From DASXRU01 sp033856235 (lineage in GTDB: Bacteria; Acidobacteriota; Blastocatellia; Pyrinomonadales; Pyrinomonadaceae), in the NCBI GenBank assembly GCA_033856235.1, contig JAWVFI010000114.1, forward strand, positions 1-64,000: 64,000 nt of DNA. The letters run 5' to 3'. This document shows positions 7,917-15,968 of the stretch, one piece after another. Every line of letters starts with the position of its first letter. The first letter of the stretch is position 1. The position numbers and the translations under genes were made by a program. The notes beneath the pieces were generated by a model, which saw nothing but the letters and a program-made list of their open reading frames with translations, was not told where the DNA came from and searched no databases.

Positions 7917-8963
7917 TCACCACGCGCCCCCGGTTTGGGTGTAGTCGGTCAGGGAAGTCTTGTCGCCCAGCACCGAACCTGGCGCCACGCGGGCTGACCG
8001 GCCAACGTGTGATCCGCGGCCGATGATCGCATCCTTCACCTCGGCGCCGGTACCGATCCGCGTGTGCGACCAGATAACAGAATTCTCGACTCGAGCTCGT
8101 TCTTCCAGATAACATCCCGGACCCAGAACAGAGTTGATAATCTGGGCGCCGGGTTTCACCACACAATCCTTGCCGATCATCGAAAGCTCGTCGATCTCCG
8201 CGGTGGTAGCTGCGTCAAACTCGGCCCGGCGTTCCTTGAGGTGAATGCGAGTCACCCGGTTGGCTAAGAGATCATGATGCGCCTGCAGGTAACGCCACGG
8301 AGTCCCGATGTCCATCCAGTAAGTGCGCTGCGGTATGTGCGCATAGAAAGCTTCCTTTCGTTCCAGAAGCTTGGGAAAAAGCCCGTACTCGAACGAGTGG
8401 TTCTCGCCGCTGGGAATCAAATCCAGCACTTCCGGTTCCAGCACATAGGCGCCGGCGTTGATATTTTTGCAGGAGCTCTCCTCGGGCTTCGGCTTTTCCA
8501 GAAAGCGCTGCACCCGACCTTCCGCGTTGGTTTCCACCACGCCGTAGGCGCTGGCGTCTTCGACCGGGGTCAGAAAAATCGTGGCCATCGCCTGGCGTTC
8601 CTTATGTTCCCGCATGACCGCCTTCAGATCGAGATCAGTCAGGACGTCGCCGTTGAAAACCACGGTGGGCTCGCGAATTAGTTCCTCTGCAAACTTGTAC
8701 GCGCCGGCGGTGCCCATCGGCTGAGGTTCGACGGTGTACTTCAGGTTCACCCCATAGTCTGAACCGTCGCCCAACTGCTGTTCAATCTTCTGCGGTTGGT
8801 AAGAGAGCGAAAGCGTGATGTCAGTGATGCCGGCTCGTCGCAGCGTGTCGATCTGATAAAGGAGAAACGGCCGGTTGCAAATAGGAACGATGGGTTTGGG
8901 GGTATAGACGGTCAGAGGGCGCAGGCGCGTGCCTTTGCCTCCAGCGAGTATCAATGCCTGCAT
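7917..8963 (-). CDS. Sugar-1-phosphate nucleotidyltransferase with left-handed beta-helix tail
   Basis: A 348-residue enzyme that activates a hexose-1-phosphate to an NDP-sugar. It begins with the nucleotide-binding signature LAGGKGTRLRPLT and continues with YTPKPIVPI and the metal-site motif NGDVLTDLD, characteristic of the NTP_transferase family (mannose-1-phosphate guanylyltransferase or glucose-1-phosphate nucleotidyltransferase). Residues from about 255 show hexapeptide repeats (IGKDCVVKPGAQI, VLGPGCYLEERA, IGRGSHVG), as in GMPPB/ManC-like proteins with a beta-helix. The exact nucleotide and sugar are not certain. It is followed by the phosphohexomutase that would supply its substrate. 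Confidence 0.92.
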   Translation of the reverse strand: MQALILAGGKGTRLRPLTVYTPKPIVPICNRPFLLYQIDTLRRAGITDITLSLSYQPQKIEQQLGDGSDYGVNLKYTVEPQPMGTAGAYKFAEELIREPTVVFNGDVLTDLDLKAVMREHKERQAMATIFLTPVEDASAYGVVETNAEGRVQRFLEKPKPEESSCKNINAGAYVLEPEVLDLIPSGENHSFEYGLFPKLLERKEAFYAHIPQRTYWMDIGTPWRYLQAHHDLLANRVTRIHLKERRAEFDAATTAEIDELSMIGKDCVVKPGAQIINSVLGPGCYLEERARVENSVIWSHTRIGTGAEVKDAIIGRGSHVGRSARVAPGSVLGDKTSLTDYTQTGGAW

Positions 8964-9078
8964 TCTAGTTTTGTCCGTTACTGCTTACGAGTTTGAATTA
9001 CGCGGCGAGTCTAACACTCGCACTTAGGGCTTTCCAAACGGAGCGTCCGCCGGCTTTTTTTCGCACGATAAGCCTTGC

Positions 9079-9107
9079 TTGACACGTCAGGGGTAATGGT
9101 AAATAGT
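9079..9107 (+). promoter_or_regulatory. Candidate promoter of the thiolase gene
   Basis: A perfect -35 box TTGACA (9079-9084) is followed by TAAATA at 9100-9105 (15-nt spacer) or AATAGT at 9102-9107 (17-nt spacer). It is the only promoter-like match in the divergent gap 8964-9189. Confidence 0.45.
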
Positions 9108-9189
9108 GAAGTCGATTCATCAAACTGCGGGATTATGAGCCAGCTGAGTCTTTCGGCCGCAATCATGTTTGCGTAAAGAACGGGATCAA

Positions 9190-10383
9190 ATGGGAGAATT
9201 AAGAGAACCGGTAATCATCAGTGCGGCCCGCACGCCGGTAGGAAAATTTCAGGGAACGCTGAAGAGCTTTTCAGCCACTGACCTGGGAGCGATTGTGGTC
9301 CGTGAAAGCGTCAAACGTGCCGGCGTGCCTGCGGAAGAAGTTGACGAGGTAATAATGGGCTGCGTCATTCAGGCGGGTCTGGGCCAGAACCCTGCACGCC
9401 AGGCGGCGTTGCACGGCGGCATTCCTTTCGGAGTTTCCGCGGTCACGATCAATAAGGTGTGCGGCTCCGGCTTGAAGGCGGTGATGATGGCGGCCCAGGC
9501 CATCCAGCTGGGTGACGCTGAGATAGTCGTTGCCGGCGGGATGGAATCAATGAGCAACGCTCCATATCTGATTCCTAAAGCCCGCGAAGGTTACCGGCTG
9601 GGCAATGGCGTCTTGGTTGATGCGATGATCAATGACGGCCTGTGGTGCGCTTTCGAGAATTACCACATGGGCAACACTGGCGAGGTCGTAGCCGAGCGCT
9701 ATCACGTCACGCGCGAGGAACAGGATGAGTATTCTCTTAACTCGCATCGCAAAGCACTGGCCGCGATCAAGGCCGGAAAGTTTAAGGACGAGATCGTTCC
9801 GGTTGAGATTCCCCAGAAGAAGCTGGGCGTTCCGGGACTCTTCGATACCGATGAAACCGTTCGCGAGGACACATCGCTGGAAGCCCTCGCTAAGTTGAAA
9901 CCGGCATTCAAGAAGGAAGGCGGCACGGTCACCGCGGGGAATGCTCCGGGAGTTAACGATGGCGCATCGGCTGTCGTAGTGACTTCGCGGGAGCGAGCTG
10001 CGGCTTTGGGAGCCGAACCAATGGCGCGGATTGTGGCCCAGGCCACTTCCGGAATTCAGCCGGAGCTGGTGATGATGGCCCCGGTAGAAGCAATCCGGCG
10101 AGTGCTGAAGAAAGCAGGCTGGTCGCTCGCGGAAGTTGATCTAATCGAATTGAATGAAGCGTTCGCGGTCCAGGCCGTGGCCATCATTCGCGAATTGAAT
10201 TTGGATCCCAATCGAGTGAACGTTAACGGCGGAGCGGTGGCTTTGGGTCATGCTATCGGCCAATCTGGCTCGCGTTTGCTGACGACGATGCTTTACGAAA
10301 TGAAGCGCCGCGACGTCCACCGCGGGGTGGTGGCACTATGCCTGGGCGGCGGCAATGCCGTGGCGATAGCGGTGGAAAGGTAG
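9190..10383 (+). CDS. Acetyl-CoA C-acetyltransferase (thiolase)
   Basis: A 397-residue thiolase that condenses two acetyl-CoA to acetoacetyl-CoA, or cleaves 3-ketoacyl-CoA in the reverse direction. The nucleophile is Cys91 in NKVCGSGLKAV. The C-terminal catalytic blocks are NVNGGAVALGHAIG and CLGGGNAV, and NEAFAVQ is also present. ATG at 9190 is preferred to the TTG at 9169 because family proteins begin a few residues before the VIISAARTP block. With the nearby 3-hydroxybutyryl-CoA dehydrogenase and electron-transfer flavoprotein it suggests short-chain acyl-CoA metabolism; the direction cannot be read from sequence. Confidence 0.95.
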   Translation: MGELREPVIISAARTPVGKFQGTLKSFSATDLGAIVVRESVKRAGVPAEEVDEVIMGCVIQAGLGQNPARQAALHGGIPFGVSAVTINKVCGSGLKAVMMAAQAIQLGDAEIVVAGGMESMSNAPYLIPKAREGYRLGNGVLVDAMINDGLWCAFENYHMGNTGEVVAERYHVTREEQDEYSLNSHRKALAAIKAGKFKDEIVPVEIPQKKLGVPGLFDTDETVREDTSLEALAKLKPAFKKEGGTVTAGNAPGVNDGASAVVVTSRERAAALGAEPMARIVAQATSGIQPELVMMAPVEAIRRVLKKAGWSLAEVDLIELNEAFAVQAVAIIRELNLDPNRVNVNGGAVALGHAIGQSGSRLLTTMLYEMKRRDVHRGVVALCLGGGNAVAIAVER

Positions 10384-10392
10384 AGGGTCAAT

Positions 10393-10908
10393 TTGCAACC
10401 GGCAGAGCACGCAAAGATTCTGGGCATCATGCATCTCGCTTATGGTGGCATGCACTTGTTCAGTCTGTTCGTGATGGTCATCGTCTTTGTCGTGCTGGGA
10501 ATTACGATGCCGTTTGCTTCCAGAGGCAACGGTATGGCGCCGGCCGCGATGTTCTTCGTCATTGGACTGTTCGTCGCGCTCTTCACCTTGATCCTGACCG
10601 TTCCTCCTCTTCTTGCCGGGTATGCCTTACTGAAACAAAAGCGGTGGAGCAAGGTTGCGGGGGCAATTTCGGCCGCGCTCGCGCTGCTCAGTATTCCAAT
10701 GGGAACGGCGCTCGGCGTTTATACCTTCTGGTTTCTCTTTGGCGAAAAGGGTCGGCAGTTGTATCACCCCAATGAGTTCGCGTGGCAAGTCGGCCACATG
10801 CGCGATGCGCTGCACGGATCGCAACCGCCGGTTGATTGGGGCGCAAAGAAGGGGACAGCATTAAACCCGGAATACATTCCGCCAAAGGACCCACCCGACT
10901 GGCGCTGA
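10393..10908 (+). CDS. Small integral membrane protein, function unknown
   Basis: A 171-residue protein with four hydrophobic segments near residues 19-40, 51-80, 93-104 and 97-118, the last two close together. The C-terminal 45 residues are hydrophilic and proline-rich, ending PPKDPPDWR. The start is TTG at 10393 just after GAGGG (10384-10388); ATG at 10429 is possible but would remove a polar lead. It lies 9 nt after the thiolase and 28 nt before the dehydrogenase, so it is probably in one operon with them. I do not recognise the family. Confidence 0.8.
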   Translation: MQPAEHAKILGIMHLAYGGMHLFSLFVMVIVFVVLGITMPFASRGNGMAPAAMFFVIGLFVALFTLILTVPPLLAGYALLKQKRWSKVAGAISAALALLSIPMGTALGVYTFWFLFGEKGRQLYHPNEFAWQVGHMRDALHGSQPPVDWGAKKGTALNPEYIPPKDPPDWR

Positions 10909-10936
10909 GTTGGCAAGCGATACTGGAGATAATAGT

Positions 10937-11788
10937 TTGAGTGAACTGGTAGGAGTTGTAGGCGCCGGGACCATGGGCAACGGAATTGCCCAGGTAGCTG
11001 CGCGTGCCGGATATCAAGTGGTGCTGCGCGACGTCGCCGACGAGTTTCTGCAAAGGGGAATGTCGGCAATTGATAAAAGCCTGCAACGCGATGTTGATAA
11101 GGAACGTTTGCAGGCAGACGAGAAACAGGCGATTCTCGATCGGATCAAACCCACGACCGACCCGTCCGCGCTCGCAAATGCTTTCATAGTTATAGAGGCC
11201 GTCACCGAAGACCTGCGCGTCAAGAGCGAGATTTTCAAGTCGCTCGACGAGCTTACCGGACCTGCCGCCATCCTTGCGTCGAACACCTCGTCAATCTCGA
11301 TAACCAAACTCGGAGCGGTAACGAAGCGGCCCGATAAAGTGATCGGAATGCACTTCATGAATCCGGTGCCGGTGATGAAGCTAGTGGAGATCATACGCGG
11401 CATCGCCACCTCAGATGAAACGCACGCCAGAGTTGTGGCGTTGACTAAGAAGCTGGGGAAGACGCCACTTGAATGTCAGGACTCACCGGGCTTTGTGTCT
11501 AACCGCGTGCTGATGCCGATGATCAATGAAGCGATTTTTGCTTTGTATGAAGGGGTGGCTACGCGCGAGAGCATTGACGGGATCATGAAGCTGGGAATGA
11601 ATCATCCGATGGGCCCCTTAACGCTGGCGGACTTCATCGGCCTCGATGTGTGTCTGGCTATCATGAATGTGCTACATGAGGGATTAGGTGATCCCAAGTA
11701 CCGCGCCTGCCCATTGTTGAAGAGGTACGTCGACGCGGGCTGGATGGGAAGAAAAACCGGGCGCGGGTTTTACGAGTACGGAAAGTAG
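10937..11788 (+). CDS. hbd: 3-hydroxybutyryl-CoA dehydrogenase
   Basis: A 283-residue NAD(P)-dependent enzyme interconverting acetoacetyl-CoA and 3-hydroxybutyryl-CoA. The Rossmann glycine motif is GAGTMGNGIAQ at residues 8-18. Downstream are SNTSSISIT, the catalytic-His block GMHFMNPVP, and DSPGFVSNR at the start of the helical C-terminal domain. TTG at 10937 is chosen because a GGAG (10925-10928) precedes it and the resulting length equals the family norm; the frame is open from a TTG at 10910. It probably works with the thiolase upstream. Confidence 0.94.
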   Translation: MSELVGVVGAGTMGNGIAQVAARAGYQVVLRDVADEFLQRGMSAIDKSLQRDVDKERLQADEKQAILDRIKPTTDPSALANAFIVIEAVTEDLRVKSEIFKSLDELTGPAAILASNTSSISITKLGAVTKRPDKVIGMHFMNPVPVMKLVEIIRGIATSDETHARVVALTKKLGKTPLECQDSPGFVSNRVLMPMINEAIFALYEGVATRESIDGIMKLGMNHPMGPLTLADFIGLDVCLAIMNVLHEGLGDPKYRACPLLKRYVDAGWMGRKTGRGFYEYGK

Positions 11789-11862
11789 ACGATGGACCAT
11801 AGACGATAGACCATAGACCATTTGATCACTGCCATCGTCCATGGTCCATCGTCCATCGTCCA
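11789..11862. repeat. Inverted repeat of GACGATGGACCAT units
   Basis: The left part (about 11789-11818) and right part (about 11831-11862) carry several copies of a GATGGACCAT-type unit in opposite orientation, around a short loop. Exact arm borders are unclear because each arm is internally repetitive. The right arm ends 7 nt before the start codon of the zinc-ribbon gene. Confidence 0.65.
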
Positions 11863-11869
11863 ACCACAG

Positions 11870-12265
11870 ATGCAGCCACCAACGATTGCTCATTTTTGCC
11901 AGAAGTGCCGCTCCCCAAATCCTCTGGGTCAGGAGTTTTGCGCCCGCTGTGGCACGCGGCTGATGATTGTGGTAGAGCCGCCGGCCATGAAGCATGATGC
12001 TTCCGAAGCGACCACCGTGCACGAGGAGCATTTGCTGGAACGCCTCTCGCTGTTGGAAAACAGATTGGGGCGGCTGACCGAAAGATTAGAAAAGGGATTA
12101 AGCCTGCTGCTGCGGCAGTCCGAGAACACCTACGCCACACATACACTGGTGAAGACTCTCGTGGACGCCTTGGCCGAAGCGGGAAGCATTAACACTGCGG
12201 AACTTGAGCGGAATTGGCACGAGCGTTGTGAAAAGGATGAAGCGCGGCGCACCGCTAAGGACTGA
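11870..12265 (+). CDS. Zinc-ribbon protein with a helical tail
   Basis: A 131-residue protein. Two CxxC pairs, CQKC and CARC, near residues 10-30 form a zinc-ribbon of the double-cysteine type, followed by an acidic and leucine-rich stretch (LLERLSLLENRLGRLTERL) that looks like a short coiled coil. No catalytic motif is seen. The start at ATG 11870 is chosen over an open frame from 11822 that runs through the repeat. It may mediate protein or nucleic-acid contacts; function is not known. Confidence 0.75.
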   Translation: MQPPTIAHFCQKCRSPNPLGQEFCARCGTRLMIVVEPPAMKHDASEATTVHEEHLLERLSLLENRLGRLTERLEKGLSLLLRQSENTYATHTLVKTLVDALAEAGSINTAELERNWHERCEKDEARRTAKD

Positions 12266-12336
12266 GGGAACATCGCTACCTGGCAACCAACGCAGGTCAA
12301 CGTGGGACACACTGGCTACGTGGCAGTGGGTCCGTC

Positions 12337-12495
12337 TGAAATCTCATTAGCACCGCACTTCAGTGCGGTGATCCGGGTGGGAGAGGGGCCCTGCGAACCG
12401 TTTTAACGGTTTATCGGTGCGAAACCGTTGAAAACGGTCAGGCATCAAGGCACGCCCAAAACACCTGACTGAAGTCAGGTGCTAATGAGATTTCA
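12337..12495. repeat. Four-hairpin inverted-repeat element with compensatory changes
   Basis: Outer arms 12337-12370 and 12462-12495 (34 nt) pair at 30 positions. Each arm ends in its own hairpin: CACCGCAC/GTGCGGTG on the left, CACCTGAC/GTCAGGTG on the right. The four mismatches between arms are exactly those that keep each local stem paired. Two more hairpins lie inside: AACCGTT/AACGGTT (12396-12411) and ACCGTT/AACGGT (12424-12438). The gene-free stretch 12266-12610 otherwise holds only the promoter of the following operon. Confidence 0.85.
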
Positions 12496-12526
12496 AAGTG
12501 ATTCTCCACCGGCGACCGTTGGTTCG

Positions 12527-12554
12527 TTGACACTAGCGTCGAGGCAGCTATAAT
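12527..12554 (+). promoter_or_regulatory. Strong sigma-70 promoter of the yceD-rpmF-plsX-fab operon
   Basis: Perfect -35 TTGACA (12527-12532) and perfect -10 TATAAT (12549-12554) are separated by 16 nt. Transcription should begin near 12561, giving a leader of about 50 nt to the yceD start. Confidence 0.85.
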
Positions 12555-12610
12555 TAGGGCTTTTGCGCTAGAGGTGTGAAAACCGCAGTTCTAAACAAAG
12601 CAGTGGGGCG

Positions 12611-13126
12611 ATGCGAATTGAGCTGGAAAAGCTGGACGAGACCAATAGCCGCCTTGCCCATGTATTTGAGCCCGGCGAGCTTTCACTGGAAGATGAACGG
12701 GCAGAACTGAAAGGCAGGACGGAAGTCCGCGGCAGTATTGACCGCAAAGATGGCCAAGTGGAAGTACGGGGCAACTTCACCGCCCAGGTTGAGCTTGAGT
12801 GTGATCGCTGCCTGCAATCCGTGGTTGTTCCGGTGACGGCTTCCTTTGACCTGGATTATGTTCCAGCGAGTGAGTATGTGGCCGAGCGGCTGGCGGAGTT
12901 GGGCGAGGACGACCTGGCCGTGTCGGTTTTTGACGGCGCAGTAATTGATATCGACGAACTCTTGCGCGAGCAGGTGATCCTGGCGCTGCCGTCGCGGGCG
13001 CTTTGCCGCGAAGATTGTAAGGGTCTTTGCCCTGTTTGTGGCATTGACAAGAACTTAAAGGACTGCGAGTGTGAGTCTCATCCGGTGGATCCGAGATGGG
13101 CGGCGCTCAGTGATTTGAGATCATAG
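12611..13126 (+). CDS. yceD: YceD/DUF177 family protein (23S rRNA accumulation protein)
   Basis: A 171-residue DUF177 protein. In other bacteria this family lies directly before rpmF and influences 23S rRNA levels. It shows the family pattern of a beta-rich N-terminal half with CDRC near residues 65-68, an acidic central stretch, and the C-terminal cysteine block CREDCKGLCPVCG. The conserved order yceD-rpmF-plsX-fabH supports the call. A near-consensus promoter precedes it. An AT-rich inverted repeat separates it from rpmF. Confidence 0.92.
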   Translation: MRIELEKLDETNSRLAHVFEPGELSLEDERAELKGRTEVRGSIDRKDGQVEVRGNFTAQVELECDRCLQSVVVPVTASFDLDYVPASEYVAERLAELGEDDLAVSVFDGAVIDIDELLREQVILALPSRALCREDCKGLCPVCGIDKNLKDCECESHPVDPRWAALSDLRS

Positions 13127-13129
13127 ATC

Positions 13130-13268
13130 TGAAATCTTAAATTTCAGATCTTGAATTTCAGATCCGAGTTCCTGAGAAAATTCTCAGGTTCGGGTTAGAG
13201 AGTTGAACAGACCATCTGAATCTCAAATTTGAGATCTAAGAAAATTTAAGATTTGAAATTTGAGATTT
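13130..13268. repeat. AT-rich multi-palindrome repeat inside the operon
   Basis: TCTGAAATC and TTTCAGATC style units occur in both orientations around a central perfect hairpin CCTGAGAA/TTCTCAGG (13171-13188). The whole stretch forms an imperfect inverted repeat. It separates yceD from rpmF and ends about 20 nt before the rpmF start. Related AT-rich text appears at 31327-31350 and 55565-55625. Confidence 0.7.
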
Positions 13269-13289
13269 CAGAGTTTTCGGGGAGTAATT

Positions 13290-13475
13290 ATGCCAAATCC
13301 AAAACGTAGACATTCCAAAGCCCGGCGGGGCAAACGGCGGGCGCATGATGCGCTGCGGATACCGCAGACCAGCGCTTGCCCGAATTGCCAGGAGCCGCGC
13401 CTGCAGCACCGGGTCTGTCCGAAGTGCGGCTACTACAAAGATCGTGAAGTAGTTCAAGTCGAACAGTCGTCGTAA
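13290..13475 (+). CDS. rpmF: 50S ribosomal protein L32
   Basis: A 61-residue ribosomal protein. The N-terminus MPNPKRRHSKARRGKRRAH is typical of L32, and a zinc-binding pair CPNC/CPKC with GYY follows. ATG at 13290 is chosen over the open upstream frame because GGGGAG (13279-13284) lies 5 nt before it. It sits between yceD and plsX as in many bacteria. Confidence 0.97.
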   Translation: MPNPKRRHSKARRGKRRAHDALRIPQTSACPNCQEPRLQHRVCPKCGYYKDREVVQVEQSS

Positions 13476-13490
13476 AAAACCAGGTTCACT

Positions 13491-14558
13491 GTGCCAGCCT
13501 TGAAGAAGCATGGCCATTCGCTGACCGGTAAGGTCGTCCTGGACGCCATGGGCGGCGACCATGCGCCGCACGCCGAAATCGATGGGGCGCTGGCGGCGAC
13601 GCGCGATTTCGGGGTGGGCGTCATCCTGGTGGGACAGCGCGAGAAGGTCGAGCCGGAATTAAGGCGCTGCGGCTGGCGGGGCGACGGTGATCGCGGAATT
13701 GAATTTGTCGAAGCCGCGGAAGTCATCGGCATGGATGATCCGGTGGCCATTTCCGTCCGCCGAAAAAAGAAAAGTTCTTTGAGAATCGGAGCGCGATTGG
13801 TTGCCGATGGCTTGGCCGACGGTTTCATTTCGGCGGGCAATACTGGCGCTGCCATGGCCACGGCGAAGATGGTCATCGGCATGTTGCGCGGGGTCGATCG
13901 CCCGGCGCTGGCGGCAATGATTCCGACGCGGACCGGAAAGCCGACGCTCTTGTTGGATGTAGGCGCGAACGCGGAGTGCAAGGCGGAACACCTGGTGCAG
14001 TTCGCTCTAATGGGTGACGCTTATTCGCGGGCGGTGCTCGGCACCGCCAAACCGTCTGTCGCCTTGATGAGTATTGGCGAAGAGGAAATGAAGGGGAACG
14101 ACCTGACCAAGGAAGCGTTCCCGCTACTGCGCGGGTTGCGAAACCTGAACTTCGTCGGTAACGTCGAAGGACGCGATGTTTTTACGGGTGCAGTTGACGT
14201 GATTGTGACCGACGGTTTTACCGGCAACGTGATGTTGAAGTTGTCGGAGGGACTAACGGATGCAATGCTGTCCATGATTAAGCGCGAGCTGACTGCGTCT
14301 GCGGTAACAAAAGCGGGCGCCATGCTGGCCAAGCCCGCCTTTCGCAATATTAAGAAGCGCCTGGACTATTCTGAGTACGGCGGCGTGCCCCTGTTGGGGG
14401 TAAGGCAAATGGTGGTGATCGCCCACGGTAGTTCAAACTCCAGGGCCATCAGAAACGCCATTCGCAGTGTTAAGGAATTTTCGCGGCATCACGCCAGCGA
14501 CCTTATCGAAAGCGGTATAGCCGATGCTGGAATGGCTCAAGTCGCAGCAGCGGGATAA
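13491..14558 (+). CDS. plsX: Phosphate acyltransferase PlsX
   Basis: A 355-residue peripheral membrane enzyme that makes acyl-phosphate from acyl-ACP for phospholipid synthesis. It is recognised from the N-terminal LDAMGGDHAP, the SAGNTGA loop, and the C-terminal LLGVRQMVVIAHGSSN region. The GTG start at 13491 is 15 nt after the rpmF stop. The gene is coupled to fabH downstream, as in the classical plsX-fab cluster. Confidence 0.96.
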   Translation: MPALKKHGHSLTGKVVLDAMGGDHAPHAEIDGALAATRDFGVGVILVGQREKVEPELRRCGWRGDGDRGIEFVEAAEVIGMDDPVAISVRRKKKSSLRIGARLVADGLADGFISAGNTGAAMATAKMVIGMLRGVDRPALAAMIPTRTGKPTLLLDVGANAECKAEHLVQFALMGDAYSRAVLGTAKPSVALMSIGEEEMKGNDLTKEAFPLLRGLRNLNFVGNVEGRDVFTGAVDVIVTDGFTGNVMLKLSEGLTDAMLSMIKRELTASAVTKAGAMLAKPAFRNIKKRLDYSEYGGVPLLGVRQMVVIAHGSSNSRAIRNAIRSVKEFSRHHASDLIESGIADAGMAQVAAAG

Positions 14559-14592
14559 GTCGAGACCAAAGACGAGTTGACTGAGGATCTAG

Positions 14593-15579
14593 ATGGCAAA
14601 TGTTAACGCCGGTATCCTGGGTACCGGCCATTCTTATCCCGCAGGCATTCTGACGAATGCGGATCTGGAAAAGCTGGTTGAGACGTCAGATGATTGGATT
14701 ACCTCGCGGACGGGAATCAAACAGCGGCGCAAGGCAGCGCCCGGCGAATATACATCGCAGTTTGCGGTGCGCGCGTCGCGCCAGGCGGTAGCCCGAGCGG
14801 GGATTGATTTCTCTGATTTGGATCTAATCCTGTGCGCCACCGTGACGCCGGATCAGATTCTGCCGGCGACCGCGTGCCTGATTCAGGCCGAGCTGGGAGC
14901 GGACAAAGCCGCCGCGATGGATATCGTAGCTGCCTGTTCCGGTTTCCTTTACGGGCTGTCCCTGGCGAACTCGATGATTCGCGATGGTCAGATCAAGTAC
15001 GCCCTGGTGATCGGCGCTGAGATTCTGACGCGTTATGTGGATTATACTGACCGCGCGACTTGCGTATTGTTCGGCGATGGCGCCGGGGCTGCCGTAGTTG
15101 GCCCGGTAGAACCCGGCCGCGGGATTCTGGCCTCGCGGATTCGTTCCGACGGCCGGTATGAGGAACAGCTGTTCGCTCCCGGTGGCGGCACGAAGGGCGG
15201 CTTCTCGGCTGAGACGATCGCCAACGGCGACCACTTCTTTAAGATGAGAGGGAACGAGCTGTTCAAGGTCGCAGTCCGATCGATGGCCGAAATATCACGC
15301 GACGTGCTAAGTGAAGCGGGACTCAAGGCCGATGATGTCAGCCTTTTCATTCCGCACCAGGCCAATCAACGGATCACGGATGCGGTGGCCAGCAAGCTGA
15401 ACGTTGAGGAAGAACGCGTCTATTCGAATATCGCGCAGCACGGCAACACTTCGTCAGCTTCGATCCCGATTGCATTGGATGAATGCGTCGAGGCCGGCCG
15501 GATCAAGAAGGACGATATAGTTCTGTTGGCTTCATTCGGAGGCGGGGTTACCTGGGGCGGCACTGTGATGCGCTGGTAG
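14593..15579 (+). CDS. fabH: Beta-ketoacyl-ACP synthase III
   Basis: A 328-residue enzyme starting fatty-acid synthesis by condensing an acyl-CoA with malonyl-ACP. The catalytic triad is visible as Cys115 in VAACSGF, His in IPHQANQR and Asn in QHGNTSSAS. The N-terminal GTGHSYP and the C-terminal FGGGVTWG complete the family profile. It follows plsX by 34 nt. Confidence 0.97.
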   Translation: MANVNAGILGTGHSYPAGILTNADLEKLVETSDDWITSRTGIKQRRKAAPGEYTSQFAVRASRQAVARAGIDFSDLDLILCATVTPDQILPATACLIQAELGADKAAAMDIVAACSGFLYGLSLANSMIRDGQIKYALVIGAEILTRYVDYTDRATCVLFGDGAGAAVVGPVEPGRGILASRIRSDGRYEEQLFAPGGGTKGGFSAETIANGDHFFKMRGNELFKVAVRSMAEISRDVLSEAGLKADDVSLFIPHQANQRITDAVASKLNVEEERVYSNIAQHGNTSSASIPIALDECVEAGRIKKDDIVLLASFGGGVTWGGTVMRW

Positions 15580-15626
15580 GTGTGGTAATGCAAACCTTTA
15601 GTTTCCGAGTGCTGAGCGCTTAACTG

Positions 15627-15968
15627 ATGATTAACGTGAGACAAATTGCCATAGCGAAGCTGGCGATCCTTGTCGCGCTAATCATGACATCAGTCGTCTT
15701 CGCTCAGGGCGAAAGATCGCTGGTAGTCTCAGTTGAGGATGCGGAAGGCCGGCCCCTGAAGAACGCTTGTATAACCTTCGTCGGTCCGGAGGGCCCCATC
15801 ATTTTTCGCAAGGCCGATGCTCGGGGACGGGTCAGGCTGAAGGATTTACCAGCGGCGGGCGGCCGCGTCATCGCCAAAGTCGATGGTTATACAGCGCAGA
15901 AACAGTCTGTGAGTCTGAAGACCGAAACGGAAACTATAATCTTCCGTTTACAGCCGCGCAGCAAATGA
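15627..15968 (+). CDS. Small exported carboxypeptidase-regulatory-like protein
   Basis: A 113-residue protein. A signal peptide (hydrophobic residues about 9-25, cleavage near Ala26) is followed by a beta-sandwich of the carboxypeptidase regulatory type: VEDAEGRPLKNACITF, DARGRVRLKDLPAG-like turn, VDGYTAQKQSVSL. This fold usually binds carbohydrate or anchors protein. Its stop overlaps the fabD start by 4 nt (ATGA), so it is translationally coupled to a cytoplasmic fatty-acid gene, which is odd. Alternatively the ATGA overlap is a chance arrangement after rearrangement of the operon. Confidence 0.85.
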   Translation: MINVRQIAIAKLAILVALIMTSVVFAQGERSLVVSVEDAEGRPLKNACITFVGPEGPIIFRKADARGRVRLKDLPAAGGRVIAKVDGYTAQKQSVSLKTETETIIFRLQPRSK

